Below are positions 8,190-16,161 of a DNA stretch of 64,000 bases, in pieces; position 1 is the stretch's first letter, and each line of letters starts with the position of its first letter. Position numbers and translations under genes: made by a program. Source of the stretch: Deinococcus roseus. GTDB taxonomy: Bacteria; Deinococcota; Deinococci; Deinococcales; Deinococcaceae. The notes beneath the pieces are model-generated. The model had not been told where the DNA came from. It did no database searches and saw only the letters and a list, made by a program, of their open reading frames with translations. Where the stretch lies: NCBI RefSeq assembly GCF_014646895.1, contig NZ_BMOD01000003.1, positions 265,867 through 329,866 of the forward strand, read 5' to 3'.

Positions 8190-10430
8190 GTGAAAAATCA
8201 GTACCGCACCATTCTTGGACTTGGAATCACCCTGTCGCTGATGGCCTGCACCACCACCGTCAAACCCGACAACAACCCCACCATCACCCTGACAGCCACA
8301 CCCACTGCACTGCCCAAAGGCGGAGGAAAAGTCACCCTGACAGCCACCGCCAACGATGACAAGGGCATCAAGAAAGTGGAATTCTACAATGGTGGAGCAG
8401 CTCCCTTTGCCACCGACACCACGGCTCCCTACTCTGTGGACAGCAACATCACTGCAGACACCACCTTCACTGCCAAAGTGTATGACACGGCAAACCATGT
8501 GGTGGCCTCTGCTCCCGTGTCTGTGACGGTTTCCACTGCCCTGTGGGAAGACAACTTTGATGGTGCAGCCCTGGATGCCAGCAAATGGGGTTACCAAATT
8601 GGCAACGGATTCGGCTCTGGTGCTGGTTACACCCCGGGCTGGGGCAACAACGAACTGGAATACTACACCGACCGTGCCCAGAACGTGTCTGTCAAAGACG
8701 GCCATCTGGTCCTGACCGCCATCAAGGAAAACTACAAGGGCGATGCCAACGGCACCCTGCAGGATTTCACCTGGACCTCCGGGCGCATTCGCACCGCTGG
8801 CAAGTTCAGCCGCACCTACGGAAAATTTGAAATCCGTGCCAAACTGCCCACCGGACAGGGCCTGTGGCCCGCCATCTGGATGCTGCCCGAAGACCAGCCT
8901 GACAACCCTTACGGCACCTGGGCAGCCAACGGTGAAATCGACATCATGGAAGCCTGGGGCAGCAAACCTGACCGGGTGGCCCACACCCTGCACTACGGCG
9001 GCATGTGGCCCAACAACGTCTTCTCGGGCAAAGAGTACACCTTCCCCGCTGCAGGCATCAACGAGTGGCACACCTACACCCTGGAGTGGCGCTCCAACGA
9101 GATCAAATGGCTGGTCGATGGCGTGGTCACCGCCACCAAGACCCAGTGGTGGAGCTCCAAAGCCACCCCACCCAAAGGAGACGCTGACCTGACCGCATGG
9201 CCAGCGCCTTTTGACAAGCCTTTCTACCTGCTGCTGAACCTGGCAGTTGGAGGCAACTTTGACGGAAACCCCACCGATCCTGCCCTCACCAAAGCAGAAA
9301 TGCTGGTGGATTACGTCAAGGTCTGGGGACTTGAAGACGAGAACCGCGATCCCGGCCCCCGTCCTGACATGGTTTACCCCTGGACCCCCAAACCCCAGCG
9401 TCCCCCTCTGGCAGACGGCAACCTGGTTTACAACCCCTCTTTTGACTGGGCCGCCAACGATTCTCACATCACCGACACCACCACTTCCCTGGCTGGCGCA
9501 GACAACTCCTACTTCTGGACCTCCTTCAAACTGGGTTCTGAATACACCTTCTCCAATGACAAGGCCCAGGGGAACGCCCTGAAAGTGGACATCACCAATC
9601 CTGGTGGCGTGAACTATGCTGTGCAGTTGCGCCAGGACGGCATCACCATCAAGAACCTCAAGAAGTACAAAGTGGAGTTTGATGTGTGGTCTTCTGTGGC
9701 CCGTAACATCATGGTCAAAGTGGGTGGCGGAGAGAGCCGTGGCTATGCTGCTTACTCTGGTGAGCAGAACGTGGGCATCGGCACCACCAAAGAACACAAA
9801 ACCCTGGAATTTGACATGATGGGCACCACCGATGCAGAAGCCCGTCTGGAATTCAACCTGGGCAACGCTGGAGCCAACCAGGTCTGGATTGACAATGTGT
9901 CGGTCAAAGAAGTGGGAGATGTGGATGTCAGCATGCGTCCCCCCACCGCCGATGGCAACTACATCTACAACGGCAACTTCTCTGAAGAATCTCCCGCTGT
10001 GGACGGCATTCCTGGCATCAACAATACCGATTACTGGTCCTTCTACCAGCAGGACAACAACCCCGTCAATGTCTCTGTTGAAGGCGGAGAAATCAAGCTG
10101 GCTGTGAACACCGTGAACTCTGGTCAATACTGGTTCATCCAGCTCAACCAGAAGAATGTGCCCATCGTGAAAGACCAGAAATACAGACTGACTTTCAAAG
10201 CCCACTCTTCTGATGCCCGCAAAGTGGAAGTGGTGGTTGGGGACGATGGTGCGCCTTACGCCCGCTACCTCAACCAGCAAGTGGACATCACCAGCGATGC
10301 CAAGACCTACTCTTACGAGTTCACTGGACCCCAGACCAACAACAAAGCCATTTTGCAGATTCTGGGTGCCACTGGCGCAGGCAGCTACGACCTCTACTTC
10401 GATGACTTCCGTCTGGAAAAGATCAACTGA
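8190..10430 (+). CDS. GH16 endo-beta-1,3-glucanase-type lipoprotein with two CBM4_9-like modules
   Basis: A 746-residue exported enzyme. I choose GTG 8190: GGGAGGA lies 4-11 nt upstream and translation then gives a lipoprotein signal, KNQYRTILGLGITLSLMAC, with the lipid-modified Cys20. Next comes an Ig-like domain (about 25-110, VTLTATANDDKGIKKVEFY), then the GH16 catalytic domain (about 115-385) with the ExDxxE motif GEIDIMEAWG, where Glu249 is the expected nucleophile and Glu254 the acid/base, and W-rich substrate-cleft segments GQGLWPAIWMLP. Two C-terminal jelly-roll modules (about 410-575 and 585-745), each starting DGNxxYNxxF, resemble CBM4/9. It probably cuts laminarin-type glucans outside the cell. 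Three LacI-type operators precede it and the likely repressor gene follows. Confidence 0.9.
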   Translation: MKNQYRTILGLGITLSLMACTTTVKPDNNPTITLTATPTALPKGGGKVTLTATANDDKGIKKVEFYNGGAAPFATDTTAPYSVDSNITADTTFTAKVYDTANHVVASAPVSVTVSTALWEDNFDGAALDASKWGYQIGNGFGSGAGYTPGWGNNELEYYTDRAQNVSVKDGHLVLTAIKENYKGDANGTLQDFTWTSGRIRTAGKFSRTYGKFEIRAKLPTGQGLWPAIWMLPEDQPDNPYGTWAANGEIDIMEAWGSKPDRVAHTLHYGGMWPNNVFSGKEYTFPAAGINEWHTYTLEWRSNEIKWLVDGVVTATKTQWWSSKATPPKGDADLTAWPAPFDKPFYLLLNLAVGGNFDGNPTDPALTKAEMLVDYVKVWGLEDENRDPGPRPDMVYPWTPKPQRPPLADGNLVYNPSFDWAANDSHITDTTTSLAGADNSYFWTSFKLGSEYTFSNDKAQGNALKVDITNPGGVNYAVQLRQDGITIKNLKKYKVEFDVWSSVARNIMVKVGGGESRGYAAYSGEQNVGIGTTKEHKTLEFDMMGTTDAEARLEFNLGNAGANQVWIDNVSVKEVGDVDVSMRPPTADGNYIYNGNFSEESPAVDGIPGINNTDYWSFYQQDNNPVNVSVEGGEIKLAVNTVNSGQYWFIQLNQKNVPIVKDQKYRLTFKAHSSDARKVEVVVGDDGAPYARYLNQQVDITSDAKTYSYEFTGPQTNNKAILQILGATGAGSYDLYFDDFRLEKIN

Positions 10431-10461
10431 TCCCCGTTTGACTTCAAAAGTGTGATGCCAG

Positions 10462-10491
10462 ACCCGAGACCCTGCAAGTCTCGGGTTTTTC
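10462..10491 (+). terminator. Rho-independent terminator after the GH16 gene
   Basis: ACCCGAGAC (10462-10470) pairs with GTCTCGGGT (10478-10486), loop of 7 nt, followed by TTTTTC. Confidence 0.9.
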
Positions 10492-10527
10492 TTGCCAGAG
10501 TTTTTGTGAAGGGGTGTGTTCTTTCAA

Positions 10528-10541
10528 TGTAACATGTTACA
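10528..10541. promoter_or_regulatory. Perfect 14-bp palindrome TGTAACATGTTACA
   Basis: An uninterrupted palindrome in the GH16-lacI intergenic region, unlike the TTTACCGGTAAA sites. It has the look of a dimeric repressor site, but no regulator in the window is an obvious match. Confidence 0.4.
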
Positions 10542-10671
10542 GAATGACCTGAGCACAACAGCACATTTTGCCCGTAGCATTTCGGATGGACAGGATTTGC
10601 AGCCCAGACCTGACCAGCATGATGGAATTACACCTTTTACTCACCTTGGTTGTGTAAAGTGGCAAATGATG

Positions 10672-10685
10672 CTATACCGTTAAAG
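10672..10685. promoter_or_regulatory. Degenerate operator O4 before lacI-type gene
   Basis: CTATACCGTTAAAG matches the O2/O3 form CTTTACCGGTAAAG at 12 of 14 positions and lies about 70 bp before the regulator start, where autoregulation would be expected. Confidence 0.45.
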
Positions 10686-10755
10686 TTACACTTCGCTTAC
10701 AATTAAGGAAGCCGCCTTTTCTTATTCTGAAACATCCATCCACAGGGGACCCCAC

Positions 10756-11775
10756 ATGACCAGACCAGCCATGACGCTCAGTGAAATTGCACGCATCGCA
10801 GGCGTATCCAAAATGACCGTTTCCAATGTGATCAATGGCAAGAAGGGGGTTGCTGAAGAAACCCGCCAGCGCATCATGGAAGTCATTCAGGAAACCGGAT
10901 ACATTGCCAACCGTTCGGCCCGCAACCTGGCGTCCGGGCGCACCCGCACCATTGGACTGGTGGTGCCCAAACTGAACTCCAATTACACCCTTTACATTGG
11001 TGAAATCCTGCGTGGAGCAGGAGACGCTGCAGACCAGCACCACTGGGATTTGCTGGTTTGCACCACCAGCGACGATGAAGAACGGGAATTCCGACGCATC
11101 CAGTCTCTGGCATCTGGACTTGCAGATGGGATTCTGGTGTTGCTGCCCAGAGCAGAGCAGAGCTACCTGTCCCTCTTGCAGGAAACCCACATTCCAGTGA
11201 TCACCCTGGACCACGGCCTGATCGAAACCCCCCTGCCTTCCATTGATGTGGACAACCACACCGGAGGAAGGCTGGCCACCCAGCATCTGCTGGACCTGGG
11301 GCACCGCCGCATTGCTTTCATTGGAGGCACCTATTCGCGGGCACACCTGGAAAGGCTGGATGGTTATCAGGAGGTGCTGAAAGAAAACGGCATTCCCGTA
11401 GATTCTGAACTGATTGTGCAGGGGGATTACAGCCAGCCCAGTGGCTTCAAAGCCGCTGAGCACCTTTTCAATTTGCATGACCCACCCACCGCCATTTTTG
11501 CCCTCAGTGATGCCATGGCCTTCGGGGTGATGGAATCTGCAGGCCGCAGGGGGCTTCGCATTCCAGATGATTTGTCGGTGGTGGGCTTTGACGACATCCC
11601 CATGGCAGGCTGGGTGCACCCACAACTCACCACCATTCGCCAGCCGCTGTATCAACTGGGTGAAACCGCCATCAACCTGATCATTGCCATGACCGATGGA
11701 GACGTTCTGCCTGGTCAACGGATGCTGCTCCCGGTGGAGCTGGTGGTCCGGGGATCCACTACAAAGGCCAGATGA
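10756..11775 (+). CDS. LacI-family transcriptional regulator
   Basis: A 339-residue repressor-type protein. The N-terminal helix-turn-helix is TLSEIARIAGVSKMTVSNVINGKKGVAEETRQRI; the hinge region NRSARNLASGRTRTIGLVVP leads into a periplasmic-binding-protein-like effector domain (LNSNYTLYIGEILRGAGDAA ... DLSVVGFDDIPMAGWVHPQL). Recognition-helix residues KMTVS equal those of E. coli GntR, whose core site TTACCGGTAA is repeated upstream of the adjacent GH16 gene, so I infer that it controls that gene in response to a sugar. AGGGGACC precedes ATG 10756; the ATG at 10783-type internal Met (MTLSEI) is an alternative start. Confidence 0.93.
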   Translation: MTRPAMTLSEIARIAGVSKMTVSNVINGKKGVAEETRQRIMEVIQETGYIANRSARNLASGRTRTIGLVVPKLNSNYTLYIGEILRGAGDAADQHHWDLLVCTTSDDEEREFRRIQSLASGLADGILVLLPRAEQSYLSLLQETHIPVITLDHGLIETPLPSIDVDNHTGGRLATQHLLDLGHRRIAFIGGTYSRAHLERLDGYQEVLKENGIPVDSELIVQGDYSQPSGFKAAEHLFNLHDPPTAIFALSDAMAFGVMESAGRRGLRIPDDLSVVGFDDIPMAGWVHPQLTTIRQPLYQLGETAINLIIAMTDGDVLPGQRMLLPVELVVRGSTTKAR

Positions 11776-11908
11776 AGGCTGCTGGATAAGTGTCATAAAT
11801 CGTTGCATAATCATTGCAATTCAGGGAATATTTTGGGAGTTTGGGTTTCATTACAAAAACTGAACTGAAGACAACCTGAAAACAACCCTGCACCTGTTAA
11901 GTTAAAGC

Positions 11909-12052
11909 ATGGACTGGCTCATCCTCAGTGTGATCATGCTGATCGTCATCATCAGCATCTACCTGCTTTACCGGATCACCAACCCTCCGGAACTCCAAAG
12001 ACGTCCTTCGGTCCACCAGTTGCGCCAGGAACGCTCACAGACCAAAAAGTAA
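11909..12052 (+). CDS. Small single-pass membrane protein (47 aa)
   Basis: A 47-residue frame: residues 3-21 (WLILSVIMLIVIISIYLLY) form a clear hydrophobic helix, followed by a polar, basic tail RITNPPELQRRPSVHQLRQE. The composition and the terminator immediately after the stop make it believable, though the ribosome binding site is weak. It would sit in the inner membrane with the tail in the cytoplasm. Function unknown. Confidence 0.5.
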   Translation: MDWLILSVIMLIVIISIYLLYRITNPPELQRRPSVHQLRQERSQTKK

Positions 12053-12056
12053 ACCC

Positions 12057-12084
12057 CAAAAAAACCCCGATTTCGGGGTTTTTT
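12057..12084. terminator. Rho-independent terminator
   Basis: AAAACCCCGA and TCGGGGTTTTTT form a tight hairpin with T tracts on both strands, serving the small membrane protein gene on + and the convergent PepSY gene on -. Confidence 0.88.
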
Positions 12085-12124
12085 CATGTGCTTGTTGGTT
12101 GTGCTTTTTCAGGCTGGCAGGTTT

Positions 12125-12781
12125 TCAGGAAGCCAGTTTCATCAGGATGAGCACCAGAGCGCCTCCTGCCACAGCTGTCATCAATCCTGCAGGACGCAGC
12201 TTCTTCAGGAAAATCAGCAACCCGAGCCCGGAGAGGGAGACCAGCACCAGAAAGCCTGCTGAAACATCAATCACCCATTTCCAGGCTGGACTGGTGTCCC
12301 TGCCCTTGTGCAGGTCATTGAGCACCGCCACTGCGCCCTGGGCATCAATGTTCAGGGTGTACTTGCCAGTGTCCATCTCGATGAAAGCATCAGCAGCGTA
12401 ACCCGGCGCATGAAAACTCACCGAAGCCTGCTGGTCATCGCTCTGGTAATCCCCATCTGCCACACTGCCCTTGACCCCATTGGTGGCCCTCAGGTACTCC
12501 ACCACCTTCAACCAGTTCACTTTCTGGTCGGCATTCCAGCCTGCAGGCAGGGTGCCTTTCACTTCAGAGCGGGTTTCCACGCTGCCAAACACCCAGTCGG
12601 GATGGTTCAGGGTGATCCCCGTGACCGAGAAAAACAGGATGATCAGCAAAGAAAACATCGAGATGTAGATGTGCAGCCAGCGAAACCAGCCATACATCCG
12701 CACCTTCAAAGGGCGGACTTTCTGGGCGGCTGCACCCTTTCTGGTGGGATTATTTTCTCTTGCGGAGCTCAATGGACACAT
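12125..12781 (-). CDS. PepSY-associated membrane protein
   Basis: About 218 residues. The segment RWLHIYISMFSLLIILFFSV followed by TGITLNHPDW is the characteristic PepSY-associated transmembrane helix with conserved His. A periplasmic domain (about 70-170) is followed by LHKGRDTSPAWKWVIDVSAG and two further helices. Such proteins occur next to ApbE and DUF2271 genes and are thought to take part in flavin/iron redox at the membrane. It overlaps the 3' end of the DUF2271 gene. The start is uncertain: ATG 12781, a TTG at 12772 or ATG 12697 are all possible. Confidence 0.82.
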   Translation of the reverse strand: MCPLSSARENNPTRKGAAAQKVRPLKVRMYGWFRWLHIYISMFSLLIILFFSVTGITLNHPDWVFGSVETRSEVKGTLPAGWNADQKVNWLKVVEYLRATNGVKGSVADGDYQSDDQQASVSFHAPGYAADAFIEMDTGKYTLNIDAQGAVAVLNDLHKGRDTSPAWKWVIDVSAGFLVLVSLSGLGLLIFLKKLRPAGLMTAVAGGALVLILMKLAS

Positions 12782-13343
12782 CCTTCAGCTCACCATCGCT
12801 GCCGAGCGTTTCTTTGAGGGCTGCATCGCCCACCGTGACCTTCTTGCGCACCAGCTGGTAAGGGCCGTGTTCCCTGGATTCCTCCACACAGATGTAATAC
12901 TCCCCCTGATCCACCAGGGCTTTCCTGTCGTTCTTGCCGTCCCAGACCACGGTGTATTTGCCTGCATTGCGGGTGGAACTGGACACAGTAGAAATCAAAT
13001 CCCCGCCATCTTTGCCTGAGCGGGTGGTTTCATCCTGATACCAGCGCCTCAGTTCACGAACGTAGCGCAAACCCTTGCCAGAATTCTCAATCCACAGGCT
13101 GACGGTCCTGACCGGATAACCGCTGGCGTTCTCGATCCATACGGCCACATAAGGACGCTGGTAACGGCCTCCAGAAGTCTGCTGGATTTCAAAGTTGATG
13201 GCCATTTCCAGGTCGCTGTTGAACTTGCTGGTTTTGGCACCCTGAGCGAGAGCCAGACGACCCACCATCAGGGTGGCAGCAAAAGCACCTGTGCGGGTCA
13301 GGAAGGAACGGCGGGAAAGGTAACGGGATTTCTGATCACTCAT
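12750..13343 (-). CDS. DUF2271-type exported protein with Tat signal
   Basis: A 197-residue protein with a twin-arginine signal: LSRRSFLTRTGAFAATLMVG then ALAQ as probable cleavage site. The mature part fits DUF2271 proteins (RPYVAVWIENASGYPVRTVSLWIE, then KYTVVWDGKNDRKALVDQGEY, an FlgD-like beta fold). GAGGTGGTCCC precedes ATG 13343. It sits between ApbE and PepSY genes, a recurrent trio, so a partner role in a periplasmic flavin-dependent redox system is likely; its molecular function is not established. Confidence 0.8.
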   Translation of the reverse strand: MSDQKSRYLSRRSFLTRTGAFAATLMVGRLALAQGAKTSKFNSDLEMAINFEIQQTSGGRYQRPYVAVWIENASGYPVRTVSLWIENSGKGLRYVRELRRWYQDETTRSGKDGGDLISTVSSSTRNAGKYTVVWDGKNDRKALVDQGEYYICVEESREHGPYQLVRKKVTVGDAALKETLGSDGELKDVSIELRKRK

Positions 13344-13391
13344 GGGACCACCTCAAAGCTGGGAAAGAGAACAGGAGACGGAGGACGAAAG

Positions 13392-14399
13392 TTACGAGGA
13401 GAGGACATGGTCCTTCCAGAAGCGGTTGAAGTGAACGGTTTGCGGACCTTCAATGAGCAGGCACCCCACCCTGGGCAAACCATCTGCAAGGGCCAGGCTG
13501 TCCTGGATGGGCAGCACACTGAAGGCCGTGGCCAGCACATCGGCGGTGGCACTGTCATCGGCCAGAACGGACACCCCTGCAAGACGGGTGACGGGCAAAC
13601 CTGTGCCAGGGTGAATCAGGTGCGAATGCCACTGGTCTCCCACCTGAAACCCCCGGTGAACGTGACCACTGGTGGCCAGACCCTGATTCTGGATCTGCAG
13701 GCAGGCAAAGGCAGGCAGGTTGTCTGCGCCAGAGCAGGGATTTGCAATGGACACCTGGATGGGTCTGCTGCCCTGGTGCCGCAGATCCCCGCCGATGTTG
13801 ACCAGCAGTTCGCTGACTCCGGGAACCTCTGAAGCCCGTTTGCAGGCCAGATCCACAATGCGACCTTTGGCAAAGCCATTGAAGTTGAGTTGCAGCCTGG
13901 ACAGCTTGCAGGCCTTCAGATCTCGAACCTCCCACAGGGGGCCAGAAAGTGCTTCCAGAACAGGCTGGAATTCTGTTTGCTCTGGAGGCCGCCCATTGAG
14001 GGCAGCGGCTTTCCAGAGCCCGGTGAGGGCGTCCACTCCGGGATGAAAGGCACGGTCTGTTTGCTCCATCCAGAACAGGCTTTCTTTCAAAAGCCAGTGC
14101 AGATCTGCAGAAACAGAATGCCACTCCTGATGGCTTTGCTGCCATTGGTTGAGTTCACTGCCCTGCAAAAACCGACTGAAAACCAGCTCCAGGCGGTCTA
14201 TCTCTGCCAACAACAGGTGTTCTGCTGCACTGGCCTGTTCTGCAGTTTCGGCAAGCAGCTGTATTTCCAGCGAGGTGCCCAGCACCCCTTCAAAGTGCCT
14301 CACAAAATGCCTGCTGCTTGATGCTGGTTTTTTCCAGGACTTCAGCCAGCCTTTTTTCAGGCGTTGCAACACAGTCAGGTTTGAGGTTGTGGCAGACAT
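13392..14399 (-). CDS. FAD:protein FMN transferase (ApbE family)
   Basis: A 335-residue ApbE-like protein that would link FMN to a Thr/Ser of an exported redox protein using FAD and Mg2+. Visible motifs: FEGVLGTSLEIQLLAE near the start, LNFNGFAKGRIVD (family form DLGGIAKGYAVD), LVNIGGDLR, HLIHPGTGLPV (family HIIDPRTG) and DDSATADVLATAFSV, the Mg2+-binding TADALSTA region. No signal peptide is obvious at the N-terminus, which is basic (RLKKGWLKSWKKP). AGGGGTGAATTC precedes ATG 14399. It is the first gene of ApbE-DUF2271-PepSY. Confidence 0.87.
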   Translation of the reverse strand: MSATTSNLTVLQRLKKGWLKSWKKPASSSRHFVRHFEGVLGTSLEIQLLAETAEQASAAEHLLLAEIDRLELVFSRFLQGSELNQWQQSHQEWHSVSADLHWLLKESLFWMEQTDRAFHPGVDALTGLWKAAALNGRPPEQTEFQPVLEALSGPLWEVRDLKACKLSRLQLNFNGFAKGRIVDLACKRASEVPGVSELLVNIGGDLRHQGSRPIQVSIANPCSGADNLPAFACLQIQNQGLATSGHVHRGFQVGDQWHSHLIHPGTGLPVTRLAGVSVLADDSATADVLATAFSVLPIQDSLALADGLPRVGCLLIEGPQTVHFNRFWKDHVLSS

Positions 14400-14494
14400 G
14401 AATTCACCCCTGAAGCCGTTCTGGACTTCAGGGTGAAGTGTAAAGGGAGCCAGTTAAAAAGCGGTTACGGAAACATTTGCTTTTTCTTTGTGTT

Positions 14495-15808
14495 TCAGTC
14501 TGCAGCCGCCTGTACAGGTTTTTCGGGCAGGGGTTTTTCGGGCAGGGTCAGCATGGTGGTTTTCAGCGCAGAGAGCAGGTCCACACCGGTGGTGGTTTCC
14601 ATCTGCTGCAAAAAGCCCAGGATGCCTCTGGGCAGGTTGTTCAGCACGGTATTGAACCCCTGTCCCTCTCCAGAATCAATCACGTTCAGTTTGTCAATTT
14701 TTACGTCACGCACGGCATCCGAAACGTCTTTGACCAGAGAAGGCATCATGTTGAGGATGAATGCCCGCTCTCCGGCCACCCCACCTTCCGCGAAGACCTC
14801 GATCAGCAAGCGGAAGGCTTCTGCTCTGGCCCTTCCTTCCTCAATGATGGGCGCTGCAGCAGCCTGGGCTTCCAGCAGACGGGCTTCCCGTTGCGCACGG
14901 GCCGGTGTGATCACATCTGCCTCCAGGCGCTTCTGGTTGGTCATGATGCGCTGGTGTTCCAGTTCCTGTTCTGCAATCACCCGTGCCCGTTCACCTGCCA
15001 CTGCTGCCTCGTTCTCTTTGGACACCGCAATGGCATTCAGTTCTGCGGTGCGCACCCGCAGTTTGTTCTGTTCTTCAATGATGGCCTGCTGCGCCTGCGC
15101 CTGAGACACCTGGGAGCGCTGCTGTGCCCCCGCTTCCACCTGGGTGGCTTCTGCATTGCGCTCTGCCTCGGCAATGCGGGCTTCCCTCAGGACCTCAGCA
15201 GTGCGTTTGCGACCAATGGACTTCAGGTACCCGGCATCGTCTGAGACATTCTGGATCTTTAAGGTGTCCAGTTGCATGCCCAGTTTGTGCATGTCGTGCT
15301 CGGCCTCCTCGATCAGGGCTGCAGCAAAGCGCAAACGGTCCTCGTTGATTTCCTCGGGGGTCAGGGTGGCGATGATGCCACGCAAGTTTCCCTCCAAAGT
15401 GTCTTTGGTGATGTGGGTCAGCTGGCTCAGAGAGGTGTTGAGAAAGCGCTCGATGGCATTGGAAAGGAACGGTTCCTGGGCATTGATTTTGATGTTGGCC
15501 ACAGCGTGCACGGTCAGGGGAATGCCCCCTTTGGAAAAAGCGTTCTGCACGGTCAGTTCCAGCGGAATGGTGCCCAGGTCCATCCAGCTGATCTGTTCCA
15601 GCACCGGAACCCGGAAAGCCCGCCCACCCCGGATCACCCGGTACCCGACGGTGTCTCCATCGTGCTGGGTGGTTTTGCGGCCCGACACCACCAGAACCCG
15701 GTTGGGCGGCACCACAATCACAAAGTTCTTGATGATGGAGACCAGAATCACGCTGGCCAGCACCACCACTCCAATCACCATCAGGGCTGTTGCATAAGTG
15801 AGATCCAT
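14495..15808 (-). CDS. Flotillin-like SPFH-domain protein
   Basis: A 437-residue protein. ATG 15808 is chosen because AGGGGAAG lies just upstream and the protein then begins with a membrane anchor (TALMVIGVVVLASVILVSII). The SPFH domain follows (VPPNRVLVVSGRK ... RVPVLEQISWMDLGTIPLEL), then a long Ala/Glu-rich coiled coil (about 190-330, EARIAEAERNAEATQVEAGA) and a C-terminal region NMMPSLVKDVSDAVRDVKID. Flotillins organise detergent-resistant membrane domains. Directly upstream lies a candidate small RNA with its own terminator. Confidence 0.9.
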   Translation of the reverse strand: MDLTYATALMVIGVVVLASVILVSIIKNFVIVVPPNRVLVVSGRKTTQHDGDTVGYRVIRGGRAFRVPVLEQISWMDLGTIPLELTVQNAFSKGGIPLTVHAVANIKINAQEPFLSNAIERFLNTSLSQLTHITKDTLEGNLRGIIATLTPEEINEDRLRFAAALIEEAEHDMHKLGMQLDTLKIQNVSDDAGYLKSIGRKRTAEVLREARIAEAERNAEATQVEAGAQQRSQVSQAQAQQAIIEEQNKLRVRTAELNAIAVSKENEAAVAGERARVIAEQELEHQRIMTNQKRLEADVITPARAQREARLLEAQAAAAPIIEEGRARAEAFRLLIEVFAEGGVAGERAFILNMMPSLVKDVSDAVRDVKIDKLNVIDSGEGQGFNTVLNNLPRGILGFLQQMETTTGVDLLSALKTTMLTLPEKPLPEKPVQAAAD

Positions 15809-15945
15809 GTTCTTCCCCTTTCGGTTTGCCTTTTTTGGCAATGAGAGACCCTGAAGCATAAAGCATGCTCCATTTGAAATTTGAGCTGGAAGTTGAAATT
15901 ACGTTTGCTGCTGGATCAAAATTTACCGTCCTTTGCAAACACCTG

Positions 15946-16031
15946 AAAAACAAAAAAGAAGACCGATCATTGATCAGTCTCCGCCAAGCCCACATATGGA
16001 GGTGGGTCTCCGGGTTTCCCCTAACTTGGTC
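15946..16031 (-). ncRNA. Candidate small RNA or attenuated leader upstream of the flotillin gene
   Basis: On the minus strand a promoter TTTACG (16062-16057), 17-nt spacer, TACAAT (16039-16034) is followed at once by a compact foldable sequence: CCAAG (16029-16025) pairs with CTTGG (15988-15984) closing a multiloop with a GGG-GAAA-CCC tetraloop hairpin (16020-16012) and a CCCAC/GTGGG hairpin (16006-15989). Next, GACTGATC and GATCGGTC form a terminator stem (15979-15961) followed by TTCTTTTTTG. The transcript would be about 80 nt. It matches no RNA family I know; it may be a free sRNA or a regulated leader, since the flotillin start is 140 nt further on. Confidence 0.5.
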
Positions 16032-16110
16032 TTATTGTATAACCTGGGCCTTTTTTCGTAAAGGGGGTTTTTCAGAATGAGATGCCGGAGGAAATGCCAT
16101 CAAGGTGTTT

Positions 16111-16155
16111 CATGTTGCTTTTTGCTCTTGGCTCTGTGCACTCGGCTCTCGGCCT
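16111..16155. repeat. Heptamer-type low-complexity repeat
   Basis: CTCTTGGCTCTGTGCACTCGG and CTCGGCTCTCGGC form an imperfect CTCGGCT series just after the GGDEF gene. The same unit recurs at 30377, 34700, 52420 and 59885. Confidence 0.55.
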
Positions 16156-16161
16156 TGTTGC

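Noticed and set aside
15961..16031. c-di-GMP, fluoride or guanidine riboswitch before the flotillin gene
   Set aside because: The conserved core bases of these classes are not present; kept only as an unnamed structured RNA.
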